Below, piece after piece: positions 15,792 through 24,797 of a DNA stretch of 64,000 bases; positions within the stretch are counted from its first letter, which is position 1, and each line of letters begins with the position of its first letter. Below the pieces are notes generated by a model. The model saw nothing but the letters and a program-made list of their open reading frames with translations. It did not search any database and was not told where the DNA came from. This stretch comes from Phycisphaerales bacterium (GTDB taxonomy: Bacteria > Planctomycetota > Phycisphaerae > Phycisphaerales > UBA1924), in NCBI GenBank assembly GCA_029260495.1, contig JAJDDD010000009.1, positions 1-64,000 of the forward strand, in the 5' to 3' direction. The translations under genes and the position numbers were made by a program.

Positions 15792-16703
15792 TCACCCCTG
15801 TGATGCCTCTAGGATCGTCTCGGTCACACGGAGAGCTTCAGCGTGGATTGAGACATCGTGGACGCGGAAGAGGCGGAGGCCGGCCTGATAGAGGGACAGG
15901 CAGGCTGCGACGGAGGCGTGGGCGCGCTCTTTCGGGGGGAGGGCTGGTTGGTCGTCTTTGACGTGTCCCAAGAAGCTCTTGCGGCTGGCGGCGCCGAGGA
16001 CGGGATAGCCGAGCGAGACGATTTTGCTGATTTGAGCGATGAGCTCGAAGTTCTGCTGGACGGACTTGCCGAAGCCGAGGCCGGGGTCGAGGACGATTGC
16101 CTGGGGATGGACGCCGGCGGCGACGGCTGCCTGGGCGCGATCGAGGAGAAAATCGCTCACTTCGGCGACGACGCCGCGCGGGTATTGGGGGGGGTGTTTG
16201 TATTGAGTTGAGTAGGAGTCTGCGGAAGGGGAACGGAGGCGGTGCATGAGGATGAGGCCGGCGTTTTGTTGGGCGGCGAGTTTGAGGATGGGGGGGTCAT
16301 CGAGGCCGGCGGAGACATCGTTGATTGCGTTGGCGCCGACTTCGAGGGCGGCGCGGGCGACGGCGGCGCTGGTGGTGTCGATGGAGATGGGGGCTGTGAC
16401 GCCGGCGTTGCGTATTGCTTCGATAGCGGGGCAGACGCGGTCGATTTGATTGGCGGGCGTGACGGGGGAGGCGCCGGGTCTGGTGGATTCGCCGCCGATG
16501 TCGAGCATGGCGGCGCCTTCTTTGATGGCTTGGCGTGCGCGGGTGACGACCTGTTCGGTGGCAGCGAGTTCGCCGCCGTCGGAGAAGCTGTCGGGTGTGA
16601 TATTGAGAATGGCGATGAGCTTGGCGCTGGTGAGAGAGAGTGTGTGGTGTTGAGCGAAGCGCCAGTGGGTGGGACCGGGAGTTTTTGTTTCTTGATGCGT
16701 CAT
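15792..16703 (-). CDS. folP: Dihydropteroate synthase FolP
   Basis: 303 residues. Condenses 6-hydroxymethyl-dihydropterin diphosphate with p-aminobenzoate in folate synthesis, and is the sulfonamide target. The TIM-barrel motifs are all present: LNITPDSFSDGG near residue 33, MLDIGGESTRPGA, ISIDTTSA, INDVSAG, LDPGLGFGKS and GAASRKSFLG, ending with a VHDVS-type RVHDVSIHAEALRV motif. About 25 residues precede the first strand. The gene stands alone between the Met/Gly-rich exported protein and trxA, all on the minus strand. No other folate genes are seen. Confidence 0.95.
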   Translation of the reverse strand: MTHQETKTPGPTHWRFAQHHTLSLTSAKLIAILNITPDSFSDGGELAATEQVVTRARQAIKEGAAMLDIGGESTRPGASPVTPANQIDRVCPAIEAIRNAGVTAPISIDTTSAAVARAALEVGANAINDVSAGLDDPPILKLAAQQNAGLILMHRLRSPSADSYSTQYKHPPQYPRGVVAEVSDFLLDRAQAAVAAGVHPQAIVLDPGLGFGKSVQQNFELIAQISKIVSLGYPVLGAASRKSFLGHVKDDQPALPPKERAHASVAACLSLYQAGLRLFRVHDVSIHAEALRVTETILEASQG

Positions 16704-16756
16704 GGCGCGGGGTTCCGGGGTTTCGTAGAGCGTTGCTTACCGCGCTTTGGGCGCAA

Positions 16757-16785
16757 AGAAAAGAGCCCGGGTTGTGTCCCGGGCT
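16757..16785 (-). terminator. Rho-independent terminator downstream of the 16.8-18.5 kb gene
   Basis: Minus strand: AGCCCGGG, loop ACACAA, CCCGGGCT, then CTTTTCTTT. The eight-base arms are perfect. It starts about 38 bp after the stop at 16823 and separates that gene from folP. Confidence 0.85.
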
Positions 16786-16822
16786 CCAGGGTAGGTTTTT
16801 GTGATTGCTGAATGGTTGAGTT

Positions 16823-18553
16823 TTAGAAACGAGGCTTGTGCTGCTCGTCGGTGTCCTGTTGTTGCTGGAGCGACTCAGCCTGTTTGGCGAGAGAGGCGCC
16901 GAGCTTGAGGACTTGCGTCGGAACGACGAGGCGTCCGTGGAAGGCGCCGCCTTCAGCGGTCATGCCCATCGCGATGGGTGGGACGTTGGTGTTGACATCG
17001 AACTGCAGGCCGAACATGCCGGCCATGGGGAGGACCTGATCGAGAATGGGCCCGATTCCGATGTACATCTCGCCGGCGAGATCGCGGGGGAGCATGGGTC
17101 GGATTTGGGCGATCGTCGGGTTGCTGGCGAGCGAGTTTCCGCGGCCAGCCTTGAGTGACTGGCTCATGAGGGGGGAGTTGTTGGAGAGGGTCATGTAGAC
17201 GCCGCCGTTGCCGGTGGCGAGATAGCCGCCCATGCCGCCGGGGCCGAACATCATGGCCATTGGGTCCATCATCATGCCGCCGCCCTGAGGGCTGTTCATG
17301 GTGAAGTCGAGGCCCCAGGCATCGACGAACTGGCCGTTGATCTGCTCTGCGTCAGGTGTGAACACACCGCTCATTTTTGTGAACTCGGCGGCTTCACCCA
17401 TGTCGACGTTGTTGAGATTCTTCATGGCTGTGCCGAAGAGCTGGCGTACGTGCGCGGGGTTGTCGGCGCCGAAGAATTCGATGGTGTTTGCGAGGGCGCC
17501 AGCCATGATGCCGGCTGAGTTGGGATAGACAGCGAAAGACTGGCTGTTGATGGCTTTCATCAGTTCTCCGCCCTTCATGGCGGCGAAGGCGGGGCCGCCG
17601 CCTTTCTCCATGATTTTGACCATCATGGAAGTGGCGGGCGTGGAGAAGTCGATGCTGCCTGCGAAGAGGAAGGGCTGATCGGGGAGAGCAGCGAGGCTGG
17701 CCTGTGACTTGCCGCCATTTTGGAGTTTGTTGGCGGTTTCCGAGCCTGGTTTGAAGACGATGCCGAAATCGGCGGTGGTGGCGAGCGTGCTCATATCGAA
17801 GCCGCCGACGAGGGCCTGACCGTCTTCTTCGAGGGCTTTGATGAACTGCTCGGCCATTTCCTGTGACATTTGGGCCTGCTCGGCGCCCATGCCGCCGAAG
17901 GCGTTCATCATCTGCATCTGCTGGCGCATGTCCTGGCGCCACTCGTCAAACATTGGGTCCAATGCAGAGACATTGGCAATGAAGAGCACATCATTCTTCT
18001 CAGCGATGTTGGCGCCGATGGGGCCAATCGTCTGTGTGAAGTGGGCCATCGCGCCGGCGTTACCAGCGAAGTTCTGAATCAGCTCGCGTTCGGGGCTCAT
18101 GACGGCCCAGGATCCAACTTTCTTGGAGAAGATGGATTCACCTTCAACCTCGAAGCTTGTGATGGCGCCGTTGGCGCCGGGGACTGCGTTGAAGTTGTCG
18201 AGGAGAGCTGTGTAGTTCTTGGTGGGAATGAGCGCGACGACGGGAGGATCTTCCCCGTTCTGGAAGTCTCCGGGGAGCAGCACGAATGCCGCTGACCCAT
18301 TCATATCGAGCCCCTGCCGGAAGCCGGCCGTCTGGAGCATCTGCTTGGGAGTGAAGAGGTCAGGCATCTCAAGCATTCCCAGCACCTGTGAAGCGTCGTT
18401 GTCGAGTTGACTCAGGCTCGGGGTCGCGATGACGAGCACAGCGTCGGTGGGCACCTGGTCGAGCACGCTGGGCAGGCCGGCGTGGGCGCCCAGAGCGAAC
18501 GCGAAGGTTGTGGTCGTGAACGCAGCAACGGTTGTGCGCGAAAAAATGGTCAT
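16823..18553 (-). CDS. Exported Met/Gly-rich protein of unknown function
   Basis: 576 residues from the ATG at 18553, which is preceded by AAGAGGA. The signal peptide MTIFSRTTVAAFTTTTFAFALGAHA is followed by GLPSVLDQVPTDAVLVIATP. Openings like this (lifespan of P-x-D-A-x-x-V-x-x-x-x-S) are seen in DUF3352-like surface or periplasmic proteins, so a distant relation is possible. Two methionine-rich stretches stand out: MRQQMQMMNAFGGMGAEQAQ with MSQEM after it, and GGGMMMDPMAMMFGPGGMGG. Met-rich patches can bind Cu(I) in other proteins, but that is only a suggestion here. The frame is open to 18733 upstream, without signal-like features. It has its own terminator, so it is probably monocistronic. 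Confidence 0.85.
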   Translation of the reverse strand: MTIFSRTTVAAFTTTTFAFALGAHAGLPSVLDQVPTDAVLVIATPSLSQLDNDASQVLGMLEMPDLFTPKQMLQTAGFRQGLDMNGSAAFVLLPGDFQNGEDPPVVALIPTKNYTALLDNFNAVPGANGAITSFEVEGESIFSKKVGSWAVMSPERELIQNFAGNAGAMAHFTQTIGPIGANIAEKNDVLFIANVSALDPMFDEWRQDMRQQMQMMNAFGGMGAEQAQMSQEMAEQFIKALEEDGQALVGGFDMSTLATTADFGIVFKPGSETANKLQNGGKSQASLAALPDQPFLFAGSIDFSTPATSMMVKIMEKGGGPAFAAMKGGELMKAINSQSFAVYPNSAGIMAGALANTIEFFGADNPAHVRQLFGTAMKNLNNVDMGEAAEFTKMSGVFTPDAEQINGQFVDAWGLDFTMNSPQGGGMMMDPMAMMFGPGGMGGYLATGNGGVYMTLSNNSPLMSQSLKAGRGNSLASNPTIAQIRPMLPRDLAGEMYIGIGPILDQVLPMAGMFGLQFDVNTNVPPIAMGMTAEGGAFHGRLVVPTQVLKLGASLAKQAESLQQQQDTDEQHKPRF

Positions 18554-18769
18554 TTTCGGTCCTCTTTCCAATGGTGGATAGTCCAATCCCGCTGTTGCTT
18601 GTTCGGACGATTTGGCGCCGCGTTTCAGTCCTGGCGGGGGCATGGGGTGTTGAACTGTGCTCGTTATCCGGGACGCGCCTGTTGGCCGACCGCCCATACT
18701 AGCGCCTGGAAGGGGTCGGTGTGGCGATGCCAACTGTTGCTATTGCCGAAGCCGACGGCAGTTGCTCAT

Positions 18770-18800
18770 AAAAACAGGCCGCCCCGCAGTGGGACGGCCT
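18770..18800 (-). terminator. Rho-independent terminator of the haem peroxidase gene
   Basis: Minus strand: AGGCCGTCCC, loop ACTGC, GGGGCGGCCT, followed by GTTTTTATG. The stem of about nine pairs has a single mismatch. It starts 32 bp after the peroxidase stop. Confidence 0.8.
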
Positions 18801-18831
18801 GAGACGGATTCAAGTTTGTCGAAGGGCGGAC

Positions 18832-20514
18832 CTAGCGACGACGACGACGGGCGATCGCGAGGCCGGCGAAGGCGAACAGGCTGCCGGCGCCGGGGGCCGG
18901 GATGAAGAAGACGTTGCTTTGCAGCTGGGTCGCGTCGAGGTCAGAGTTGAAGACCATGATGTCCTTGAGGCGGATGTCCTCGAGGTCCGCGAGCGTCAGG
19001 CTTGCGGCGGTGAGGGCGGCGGCGAGATCGCCGTCGTTCTCGTACCAGAAGCGGTCGCCATCACGGAGACGGTTGAACTGATCCGAGACGATCGCAGCGA
19101 GGGTTTCGCCGACGCTGCCGCCAGCGACGTGATCTTCAGCGAGCATGCCGACCCACGGGTCGATCTCGTCGACATCGTTGTAGACGCTCGCGAGGGCAGC
19201 CTGCACGGAGGCGTCGGAGGTGATGTCCGAGAAGTTGGCGACAGCGGCGAGGCCGAATGACTGGCGCATGGTGTTGTAGTCAGCGAGGCCGTGATCGCGT
19301 CCGCGCTGGATATTGAGTGAGGCGAGATCAAAGCCGCCGGCTCCGGGAGGGCCGAAGAGGAAGTTGCGCACGTCATCGACAACCTTGACATCGATTTCCT
19401 GGGCAGCCTGAGAGGACAAGCCCTTGAGGAGCGGATCGATCCCGCCTTCGTTGGTGATGCGTGTGGGGTTGAAGAAGCCGTCTTTGAGGGCGAGATCGCC
19501 ATCGGGGATCATCTGTCCGTTTCCGCCGCGGCGAAGGAGGGTGCTGCTGAGCATGGTGTGCCCGAGGCGGTAGGCGGCGGTCGAGAACTCATTGCCGATG
19601 CCGGCGTCGATGTTGGCGTCATAAGTTCCGGTTGCGGCGACGGCGCCATCACCAAGCAGCGCTGGCAGGAAACCCTTGTAGGTGATGACCTGCATCTCAG
19701 CGCCGACGATCTTGCGAGCGGCCTGGTAGACATCTTCACCGGACATGCCGGGGTTGTTGGATTTGATGGTGTCGGCGAGGCGGTTGTGCTCACGCATGAA
19801 GAGCGTGTGCATTGAGGTCAGGCCGACTTGCTCGTTGGCGCGAACATCGCCGGAGACGAACATTTGATTATTCGGGATGGGACTCTCGTTGGCGTTGTCG
19901 AGGCCGAAGGTGTTGAAGGGGAGCAGGTTGCCGGCGCTTGTGAGCAACTTACCGCTGCCGTCGTTTATGCGGAGCGTGTTGGCGCGGACTGCGTCTGAGC
20001 CGTAGATGTTTGATGCGTCGATGAAGGAGCTGATGATGTTCTTTTGCTGGCGCGGGCCGCCGCCGTCATGGATTGAGCGGTTGAAACCGATTGGCGTTCC
20101 AGCAAAGAAGGGGTCGCCGCCGGGCGTGGAGATGGGCATGGGCTCGGCGGGGTCGGCGCCGGGGGTGAGGTCGATGTCATGATCGACGAACTGACCCCAC
20201 TGCCAGACCATGTCGGTCATGCCGCGATTGTTGAGGGTGGAGCCAACCTGGGCATGGACAGCATTGGAAATCTCCCGCGGGCCTGAGACGCCTTGGCGAG
20301 CCATTGTTGAGACGCCGTCGCCGTACGCGATAGGTGAGAATCTGAGCAAGTTGGTGTCGCTGGCGCCCCAGGAGGGGTTCAGGACGTTGTTTCCCGATCC
20401 GTCAATCGAGCGGTTGGCAGCGATGGCGCTGGATGCTGTGCCTACGGTGACAAGGACAGTGGCAGCACAATAAGCGCTGCTACGAATAAGTGACATGGAC
20501 CTTCCGATCTTCAT
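18832..20514 (-). CDS. Animal-type haem peroxidase with PEP-CTERM-like tail
   Basis: 560 residues. The signal peptide ends around SSAIAA (residue 33). The catalytic part belongs to the animal haem-dependent peroxidase superfamily: MVWQWGQFVDHDIDLTP with distal His112, SSFIDASNIYGS, TLFMREHNRLAD with the catalytic Arg, STAAYRLGHTML with proximal His319, and NIQRGRDHGLADYN. Such enzymes oxidise halides, phenols or other donors with H2O2. The last 25 residues are IPAPGAG, a hydrophobic helix and RRRRR, a planctomycete-style PEP-CTERM sorting tail, so the protein is probably exported and cell-surface sorted. AGAGGT precedes the ATG. A second possible start lies six codons in. Confidence 0.93.
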   Translation of the reverse strand: MKIGRSMSLIRSSAYCAATVLVTVGTASSAIAANRSIDGSGNNVLNPSWGASDTNLLRFSPIAYGDGVSTMARQGVSGPREISNAVHAQVGSTLNNRGMTDMVWQWGQFVDHDIDLTPGADPAEPMPISTPGGDPFFAGTPIGFNRSIHDGGGPRQQKNIISSFIDASNIYGSDAVRANTLRINDGSGKLLTSAGNLLPFNTFGLDNANESPIPNNQMFVSGDVRANEQVGLTSMHTLFMREHNRLADTIKSNNPGMSGEDVYQAARKIVGAEMQVITYKGFLPALLGDGAVAATGTYDANIDAGIGNEFSTAAYRLGHTMLSSTLLRRGGNGQMIPDGDLALKDGFFNPTRITNEGGIDPLLKGLSSQAAQEIDVKVVDDVRNFLFGPPGAGGFDLASLNIQRGRDHGLADYNTMRQSFGLAAVANFSDITSDASVQAALASVYNDVDEIDPWVGMLAEDHVAGGSVGETLAAIVSDQFNRLRDGDRFWYENDGDLAAALTAASLTLADLEDIRLKDIMVFNSDLDATQLQSNVFFIPAPGAGSLFAFAGLAIARRRRR

Positions 20515-20974
20515 TTTTGACCTCTCTGCGCCCCTCCGGCGCTTTTTGATAAGACTGACTTCCTACACCTGCGCCATCCGTGCCTGGAATGACCCCCATT
20601 CCCACGAGTGGCGATTATGTGATTCCTACCGCGCCAATGGAACTGCGCCAAGTGAAAAGGCCCGGAATAGGCGACCTGATCGTCCGGGAAATGAATTGGA
20701 GCAAGATGGAACAAAGCGCCCCTCGGAGAAGTTGCCATTCTCAAGTCTTCCGCTGCCGATCTGGCAGGTTTGCTAGGTCCGAAGACTCGTGGCGGCACGA
20801 AATGAGGTTGATATGGCGGTTTGCATCGGGGGCGGGGTTGGCGCCGCGCTTGCGTTTATGCATGGGTGAAACCGGCAGTGGCGCCAGGAGAATGGCGGCC
20901 GCGGCGGGCTGGACAATCGCAAGTGAAAGAAAACTGGCGCGTCCGCGTGACGAAGCTGGGAGGAGCAATAGGAA
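20515..20974 (+). other. Intergenic region between peroxidase and dnaK
   Basis: 460 bp between divergent starts, so it must hold both promoters. I see no convincing ORF, CIRCE element or sigma-32-type promoter. The octamer AAGTGAAA occurs at 20650 and again at 20921, about 55 bp before dnaK, and also upstream of hsp20 at 31070. The strong site GGGAGGAG lies 10-17 bases before the dnaK ATG. Confidence 0.5.
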
Positions 20975-22885
20975 ATGGGCAAGACCATTGGAATCGACCT
21001 GGGCACGACCAACTCTGTTGTCGCGGTGATGGAGGGGGGCCAGCCCAAGGTCATCACGAACAGCGTCGGGGCGCGAACGACTCCTTCAGTTGTCGCGTTT
21101 ACGGACAAGGGCGAGCGGCTCGTGGGGCAGCCTGCTAAGCATCAACAGGTGACGAATCCGAAGAACACGGTGTACTCGATCAAGCGGTTTATGGGGCGCC
21201 GGCATAATGAGGTTGAGTCGGAAGAAAAGATCGTTCCGTATGAGATCGTTGGCGGGCCTGATGATTTGGTCAAGGTCAACGTCCGGGGCAAGGAGTACAC
21301 GCCGCCCGAGGTGAGCGCGATGATCCTCCAATCCTTGAAGAAGGCGGCGGAAGATTATCTTGGTGAGAAGGTGGAGCAGGCGGTGATCACGGTGCCTGCG
21401 TATTTTAATGATGCGCAGCGTCAGGCGACCAAAGACGCCGGTGAGATCGCCGGGCTGAAGGTTGAGCGAATTATCAACGAGCCGACTGCGGCAGCGCTGG
21501 CGTATGGGCTTGAGAAGAAGGCCAACGAGAAGATCGTTGTCTTTGACTTCGGCGGCGGCACCTTTGATATCTCGATTCTTGATGTTGGTGATGGCGTCTT
21601 CGAGGTGCTTTCGACGAACGGCGACACGCACCTCGGTGGCGACGACATCGATGAGTTGCTCATCGACCATGTCGCAGAGGAGTTCCGCAAGCAGGAAGGG
21701 ATCGATATCCGTGCGGATGCGATGGCGTTGCAGCGTTTGAAAGAGGCTGCGGAAAAGGCCAAGGTGGAGCTTTCCACAGCGCAGGAGACGCAGATTAATC
21801 TGCCCTTTATCACTGCGGATCAGAATGGACCGAAGCATCTTCAGAGTGCGCTGACGCGGGCGAAGTTTGAATCGCTGATTCAGCCTGTTATTGAACGTTT
21901 GCGCAAGCCGGCGGAGCAGGCGCTGGCGGACGCGAAGCTCGACCTCAGCAAGATTGATGAGATCGTGCTGGTTGGTGGTTCGACTCGGATTCCCGCGGTG
22001 CAGGAGCTGTGCAAGAAGATATTCGGGAAAGATCCGAACAAGAGCATCAATCCCGATGAGGTCGTTGCGCTGGGCGCGGCGATTCAGGGAGGCGTTCTGC
22101 AGGGTGAAGTGAAGGACGTGCTTCTGCTGGATGTCACGCCGCTCTCGCTTGGTGTCGAGACGCGGGGGAATGTGATGACGACGCTCATTCAGCGCAACAC
22201 AACGATTCCGACGAGCAAGAAAGAGACGTTCTCAACAGCGGTTGATAATCAGACGAGCGTGCAGATTCATGTGCTTCAGGGTGAGCGCGAGTTTGCTCAG
22301 GACAATCGAACGCTGGGCATGTTTGAGCTCAAGGACATCCCGCCCGCTCCGCAGGGGATGCCGCAGATTGAAGTCGAGTTTGCGCTGGACGCCAATGGCA
22401 TTCTCACGGTCACCGCGACGGATGTGAAGACGGGCAAGAGCCAGAACATTGAGATCAAGGGCTCAAGCGGGCTTTCTGAAGATGAGATTGACAAGATGAA
22501 GCGCGAGGCTGAGGAGCACGCCGCTGAGGATAAGGCGAGGCGCGAAGTCGTTGATGTGAAGAACCGGGCCGAAGCGATGGTGCATCAGACGCGCAAAGCG
22601 CTGGAAGAGCATGGCGACAAGGTGGAGCCCGGAACGCGCGGCTCGATCGAGAACGCCATCTCCAATGTCGAAACCGCGCTGAAGGGCGATGACAAGAAGG
22701 CGATTGATAAAGCCGCATCCGAGCTTGAAACCGCGTCGATGGAGTTAGGAAAGGCTGTGTACGAAGCTGAAGCGGCGGCGACGGCCCAGGGTGGCGGCGG
22801 CGCCGAGGGCGCGAGCGCGACTACAGGCGCTGCGGGCGACGATGTCATCGACGCGGAGTATGAGGTCAAGGACGAGGACTCATAA
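20975..22885 (+). CDS. dnaK: Chaperone protein DnaK (Hsp70)
   Basis: 636 residues. The ATP-dependent Hsp70 chaperone binds exposed hydrophobic peptides. The nucleotide-binding domain starts [20 protein letters not shown] and contains [57 protein letters not shown] and [12 protein letters not shown]. The linker is [13 protein letters not shown], followed by the substrate domain and an Ala/Gly-rich C-terminus ending [14 protein letters not shown], the typical DnaK tail. No grpE or dnaJ is adjacent; a CbpA-type J protein lies 7 kb away. A strong terminator follows, so it is probably transcribed alone. Confidence 0.98.
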   Translation: MGKTIGIDLGTTNSVVAVMEGGQPKVITNSVGARTTPSVVAFTDKGERLVGQPAKHQQVTNPKNTVYSIKRFMGRRHNEVESEEKIVPYEIVGGPDDLVKVNVRGKEYTPPEVSAMILQSLKKAAEDYLGEKVEQAVITVPAYFNDAQRQATKDAGEIAGLKVERIINEPTAAALAYGLEKKANEKIVVFDFGGGTFDISILDVGDGVFEVLSTNGDTHLGGDDIDELLIDHVAEEFRKQEGIDIRADAMALQRLKEAAEKAKVELSTAQETQINLPFITADQNGPKHLQSALTRAKFESLIQPVIERLRKPAEQALADAKLDLSKIDEIVLVGGSTRIPAVQELCKKIFGKDPNKSINPDEVVALGAAIQGGVLQGEVKDVLLLDVTPLSLGVETRGNVMTTLIQRNTTIPTSKKETFSTAVDNQTSVQIHVLQGEREFAQDNRTLGMFELKDIPPAPQGMPQIEVEFALDANGILTVTATDVKTGKSQNIEIKGSSGLSEDEIDKMKREAEEHAAEDKARREVVDVKNRAEAMVHQTRKALEEHGDKVEPGTRGSIENAISNVETALKGDDKKAIDKAASELETASMELGKAVYEAEAAATAQGGGGAEGASATTGAAGDDVIDAEYEVKDEDS

Positions 22886-22925
22886 CGAAAGCAGCGTGCG
22901 TCGCAATTCGAACAGTTGAATTAAA

Positions 22926-22962
22926 CAAAGCCCGGGATTGAACTCCTGGGCTTTTCTTTTTT
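22926..22962 (+). terminator. Rho-independent terminator of dnaK
   Basis: AAAGCCCGGGA, loop TTGAAC, TCCTGGGCTTT, then TTCTTTTTT. The stem has about ten pairs and one mismatch, with a long T-run. It begins 41 bp after the dnaK stop. Confidence 0.9.
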
Positions 22963-22994
22963 GCGCCTGTTTCAGCGGGCGTGTTGGGTGTCGT

Positions 22995-23657
22995 TCACGC
23001 TCGTCTGCGTCGGGCGGCGCCTGCCATGCCAAGCATCATGAGCGTCACAGCGCCGGGGGCGGGAATCGCGAGGATATTATCGACGCCGAGTTCGGCGATG
23101 ACTGAAGGCGCTGTTCCCGGTCCCGCGGGCGCACCGGTTTGGTGACGCAGCAGGAGTCTGCCGACGGTGGAGATGGTTGAGGCGTAATCACCAATTCCGC
23201 CGACAGCGGTGAGATCGCCGGAGTCCAGGCTGAATACGAATGTGTGCCATTGGTTGTCCGCGGGAACAAGCGTTGTGCTGGTGGATGTGAATTGGCCGCC
23301 GTCGCCGAAAAGCATGATGCGCATCTCAAAGTCAAAGGTGCTTTGGTTGCGCATGTCCATTTGCACCGCAGTGACGCCGGCGGCGAGATAGTCACCACCC
23401 CACTGGGCGGAGTTGAAGGCCGCGAGCTTGGAGCCCGGGCCGCCTCCGCCGAATGCGTTGATGCGCAGGTATGGATCAGCGGCGCCATCCGCGCCGTCGG
23501 TCGGATTATTGACGGGGGAGCCGCCGCCACCTTCCCAGGCTTGTGTTGTGAAGTCGGTGAAGGTGTCCAGTTGGCCGTTTGAGATACCGAAGGCCGGCGA
23601 AGCCAAGCCGACGCAAGCTGCGAGCGCAGCACACCTGAAAACAGTCAAAGCTCTCAT
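22995..23657 (-). CDS. Exported protein with PEP-CTERM-like tail
   Basis: 220 residues from the ATG at 23657, preceded by GGGAGAGAG. The signal peptide MRALTVFRCAALAACVGLAS leads into PAFG. The mature domain is beta-rich and Gly-rich (DFTTQAWEGGGGSPVNNPTD and onward). It looks like a carbohydrate-binding or jelly-roll type domain (DNQWHTFVFSLDSGDLTAVG), as is common in PEP-CTERM exoproteins. It ends IPAPGAVTLMMLGMAGAARR RRA. The frame is open upstream to 23741, without signal-peptide features. Its function is unknown, and a structural surface role is likely. Confidence 0.85.
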   Translation of the reverse strand: MRALTVFRCAALAACVGLASPAFGISNGQLDTFTDFTTQAWEGGGGSPVNNPTDGADGAADPYLRINAFGGGGPGSKLAAFNSAQWGGDYLAAGVTAVQMDMRNQSTFDFEMRIMLFGDGGQFTSTSTTLVPADNQWHTFVFSLDSGDLTAVGGIGDYASTISTVGRLLLRHQTGAPAGPGTAPSVIAELGVDNILAIPAPGAVTLMMLGMAGAARRRRA

Positions 23658-23781
23658 CTCTCTCTCCCGTGGGCGGCGCTGACGAGGCGCCAGCTTGTTT
23701 CTTCCCGGTGCGATCATGGCGGAAAGGTGCCGCATGAGCAAGAGAGAAGGGGCGATTTCTCGTGTATTGGCTGTTTTCCGG

Positions 23782-23820
23782 TTGACGGTGATGGATCAAT
23801 ATGTCACTATTTAGTGACAT
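23782..23820 (+). promoter_or_regulatory. Candidate promoter and operator palindrome of the ArsR-type gene
   Basis: Bases 23801-23820 form a perfect inverted repeat, ATGTCACTA-TT-TAGTGACAT. TTGACG at 23782-23787 could be a -35 box; 17 bases further, CACTAT (23805-23810) is a weak -10 candidate inside the palindrome. ArsR-family repressors normally bind such 9+9 palindromes over their own promoter. The palindrome also covers the first possible start codon of the gene. Confidence 0.7.
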
Positions 23821-24184
23821 GATATCGGCTTCCGTCAAACACGAGCGAATCTGGGCAGCACTCGCGGACCCGACACGCAGGGCGATTCTCGATTTGCTGC
23901 GTGAAACCCCCCGGACGACCGGCGAGGTGTGCAGCGCGTTCAAGGAGCGTCTCTCCCGTGTCGGCGTCATGAAGCATCTTGATGTTCTGACCGGCGCCGG
24001 CTTGGTTGTCGCGCGGCGGAAGGGCCGAAACCGCTGGAATCACCTGAACCCTGAACCGTTGCGGGAGGTGTGTATGCCCTGGATTGAGCGATATCAGGCG
24101 GCGCAGCTGAGCGCGCTTGAAGCATTGAAAACTCACGTTGAAGCGAATGAACAACCTGACAAGAAGGAGACTCAGAATGGGTGA
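23801..24184 (+). CDS. ArsR-family transcriptional regulator
   Basis: 127 residues. The winged helix-turn-helix core reads RIWAALADPTRRAILDLLRE, then TPRTTGEVCSAF (recognition region LSRVGVMKHLDVLTGAGLV) and a wing at ARRKGRNRWNHLN. This is the metal-independent subgroup that is often paired with SRPBCC/AHSA1 proteins; no CxC metal-binding motif is seen. The start is uncertain. ATG 23801 lies inside the operator palindrome and has no ribosome-binding site, while ATG 23819 lies just behind it. The stop overlaps the next gene by eight bases, which gives a two-gene operon that is probably autorepressed. Confidence 0.9.
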   Translation: MSLFSDMISASVKHERIWAALADPTRRAILDLLRETPRTTGEVCSAFKERLSRVGVMKHLDVLTGAGLVVARRKGRNRWNHLNPEPLREVCMPWIERYQAAQLSALEALKTHVEANEQPDKKETQNG

Positions 24185-24665
24185 CAGTGGAACCAACGTC
24201 TACTCGGAGGGCGTCATTGGCGCGACCCGTCTTGAACTTTCGGTCGAGATCAACGCTTCGGCGAGCCGGGTTTGGAAGGCGTTTGTCGAGGAGATCGGGC
24301 AGTGGTGGCCTGCTGATTTTCATTGTGTCGCGGGGGCGGATCAGATGAAGCTCGAAGCGTGGCCGGGCGGGCGTATGTGGGAGGAGGGGGCGAGTGGCGC
24401 GGGGCTTCTGTGGGCGCATGTGACGACGATTGAGCCGGGAAAGTCGATGCAGTTTGTGAGCTATCTTGCGCCGCCGTTCGGCGGGCCGGGAATGGCGTTT
24501 GTGCGGTACAACTTCGACGAAGAGGGCGGGCAGACCACGGTTCATCTGACCAATGATGTCTTTGGCTATCTCGGCGACGAAGCGAAGATGAGCGAGGATG
24601 TCGAACAGGGCTGGCGCTATCTTCTGGAAGGGGGGCTGAAGACCCACGTCGAAGGCCAGGGATAG
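24177..24665 (+). CDS. SRPBCC/AHSA1-type domain protein
   Basis: 162 residues from the ATG at 24177, preceded by AAGAAGGAG. A START/SRPBCC helix-grip fold is indicated by SVEINASASRVWKAFVEEIGQWWP, GGRMWEEG, LLWAHVTTIEPGKSMQFV, and a final amphipathic helix (EDVEQGWRYLLEGGLKTHVE). These domains bind hydrophobic ligands or act like the Aha1 C-terminal domain. Exact ligand unknown. Genes of this type are often directly downstream of an ArsR-type regulator, as here, and the two probably form one response unit. Confidence 0.87.
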   Translation: MGDSGTNVYSEGVIGATRLELSVEINASASRVWKAFVEEIGQWWPADFHCVAGADQMKLEAWPGGRMWEEGASGAGLLWAHVTTIEPGKSMQFVSYLAPPFGGPGMAFVRYNFDEEGGQTTVHLTNDVFGYLGDEAKMSEDVEQGWRYLLEGGLKTHVEGQG

Positions 24666-24797
24666 CTTGCTGTCGTTTTCCATAGGAAGAGGTTGCCCAG
24701 CGCTCTGCAGGAAGCGGGTGGCTAGCATTCCCAATGAGGAACGCTGGATCAGGCGCTCGTGTGTGCGCCGGCTGGCCTATTCCGGAGGATCGACGTG

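Noticed and set aside
20515-20974. CIRCE element (TTAGCACTC-N9-GAGTGCTAA) upstream of dnaK
   Set aside because: Looked for before dnaK and before the hsp20/dnaJ genes; no match on either strand.
20580-21029. 149-residue ORF running into dnaK
   Set aside because: It overlaps the dnaK start in another frame and has no domain or ribosome-binding site. The dnaK start itself has a strong one.
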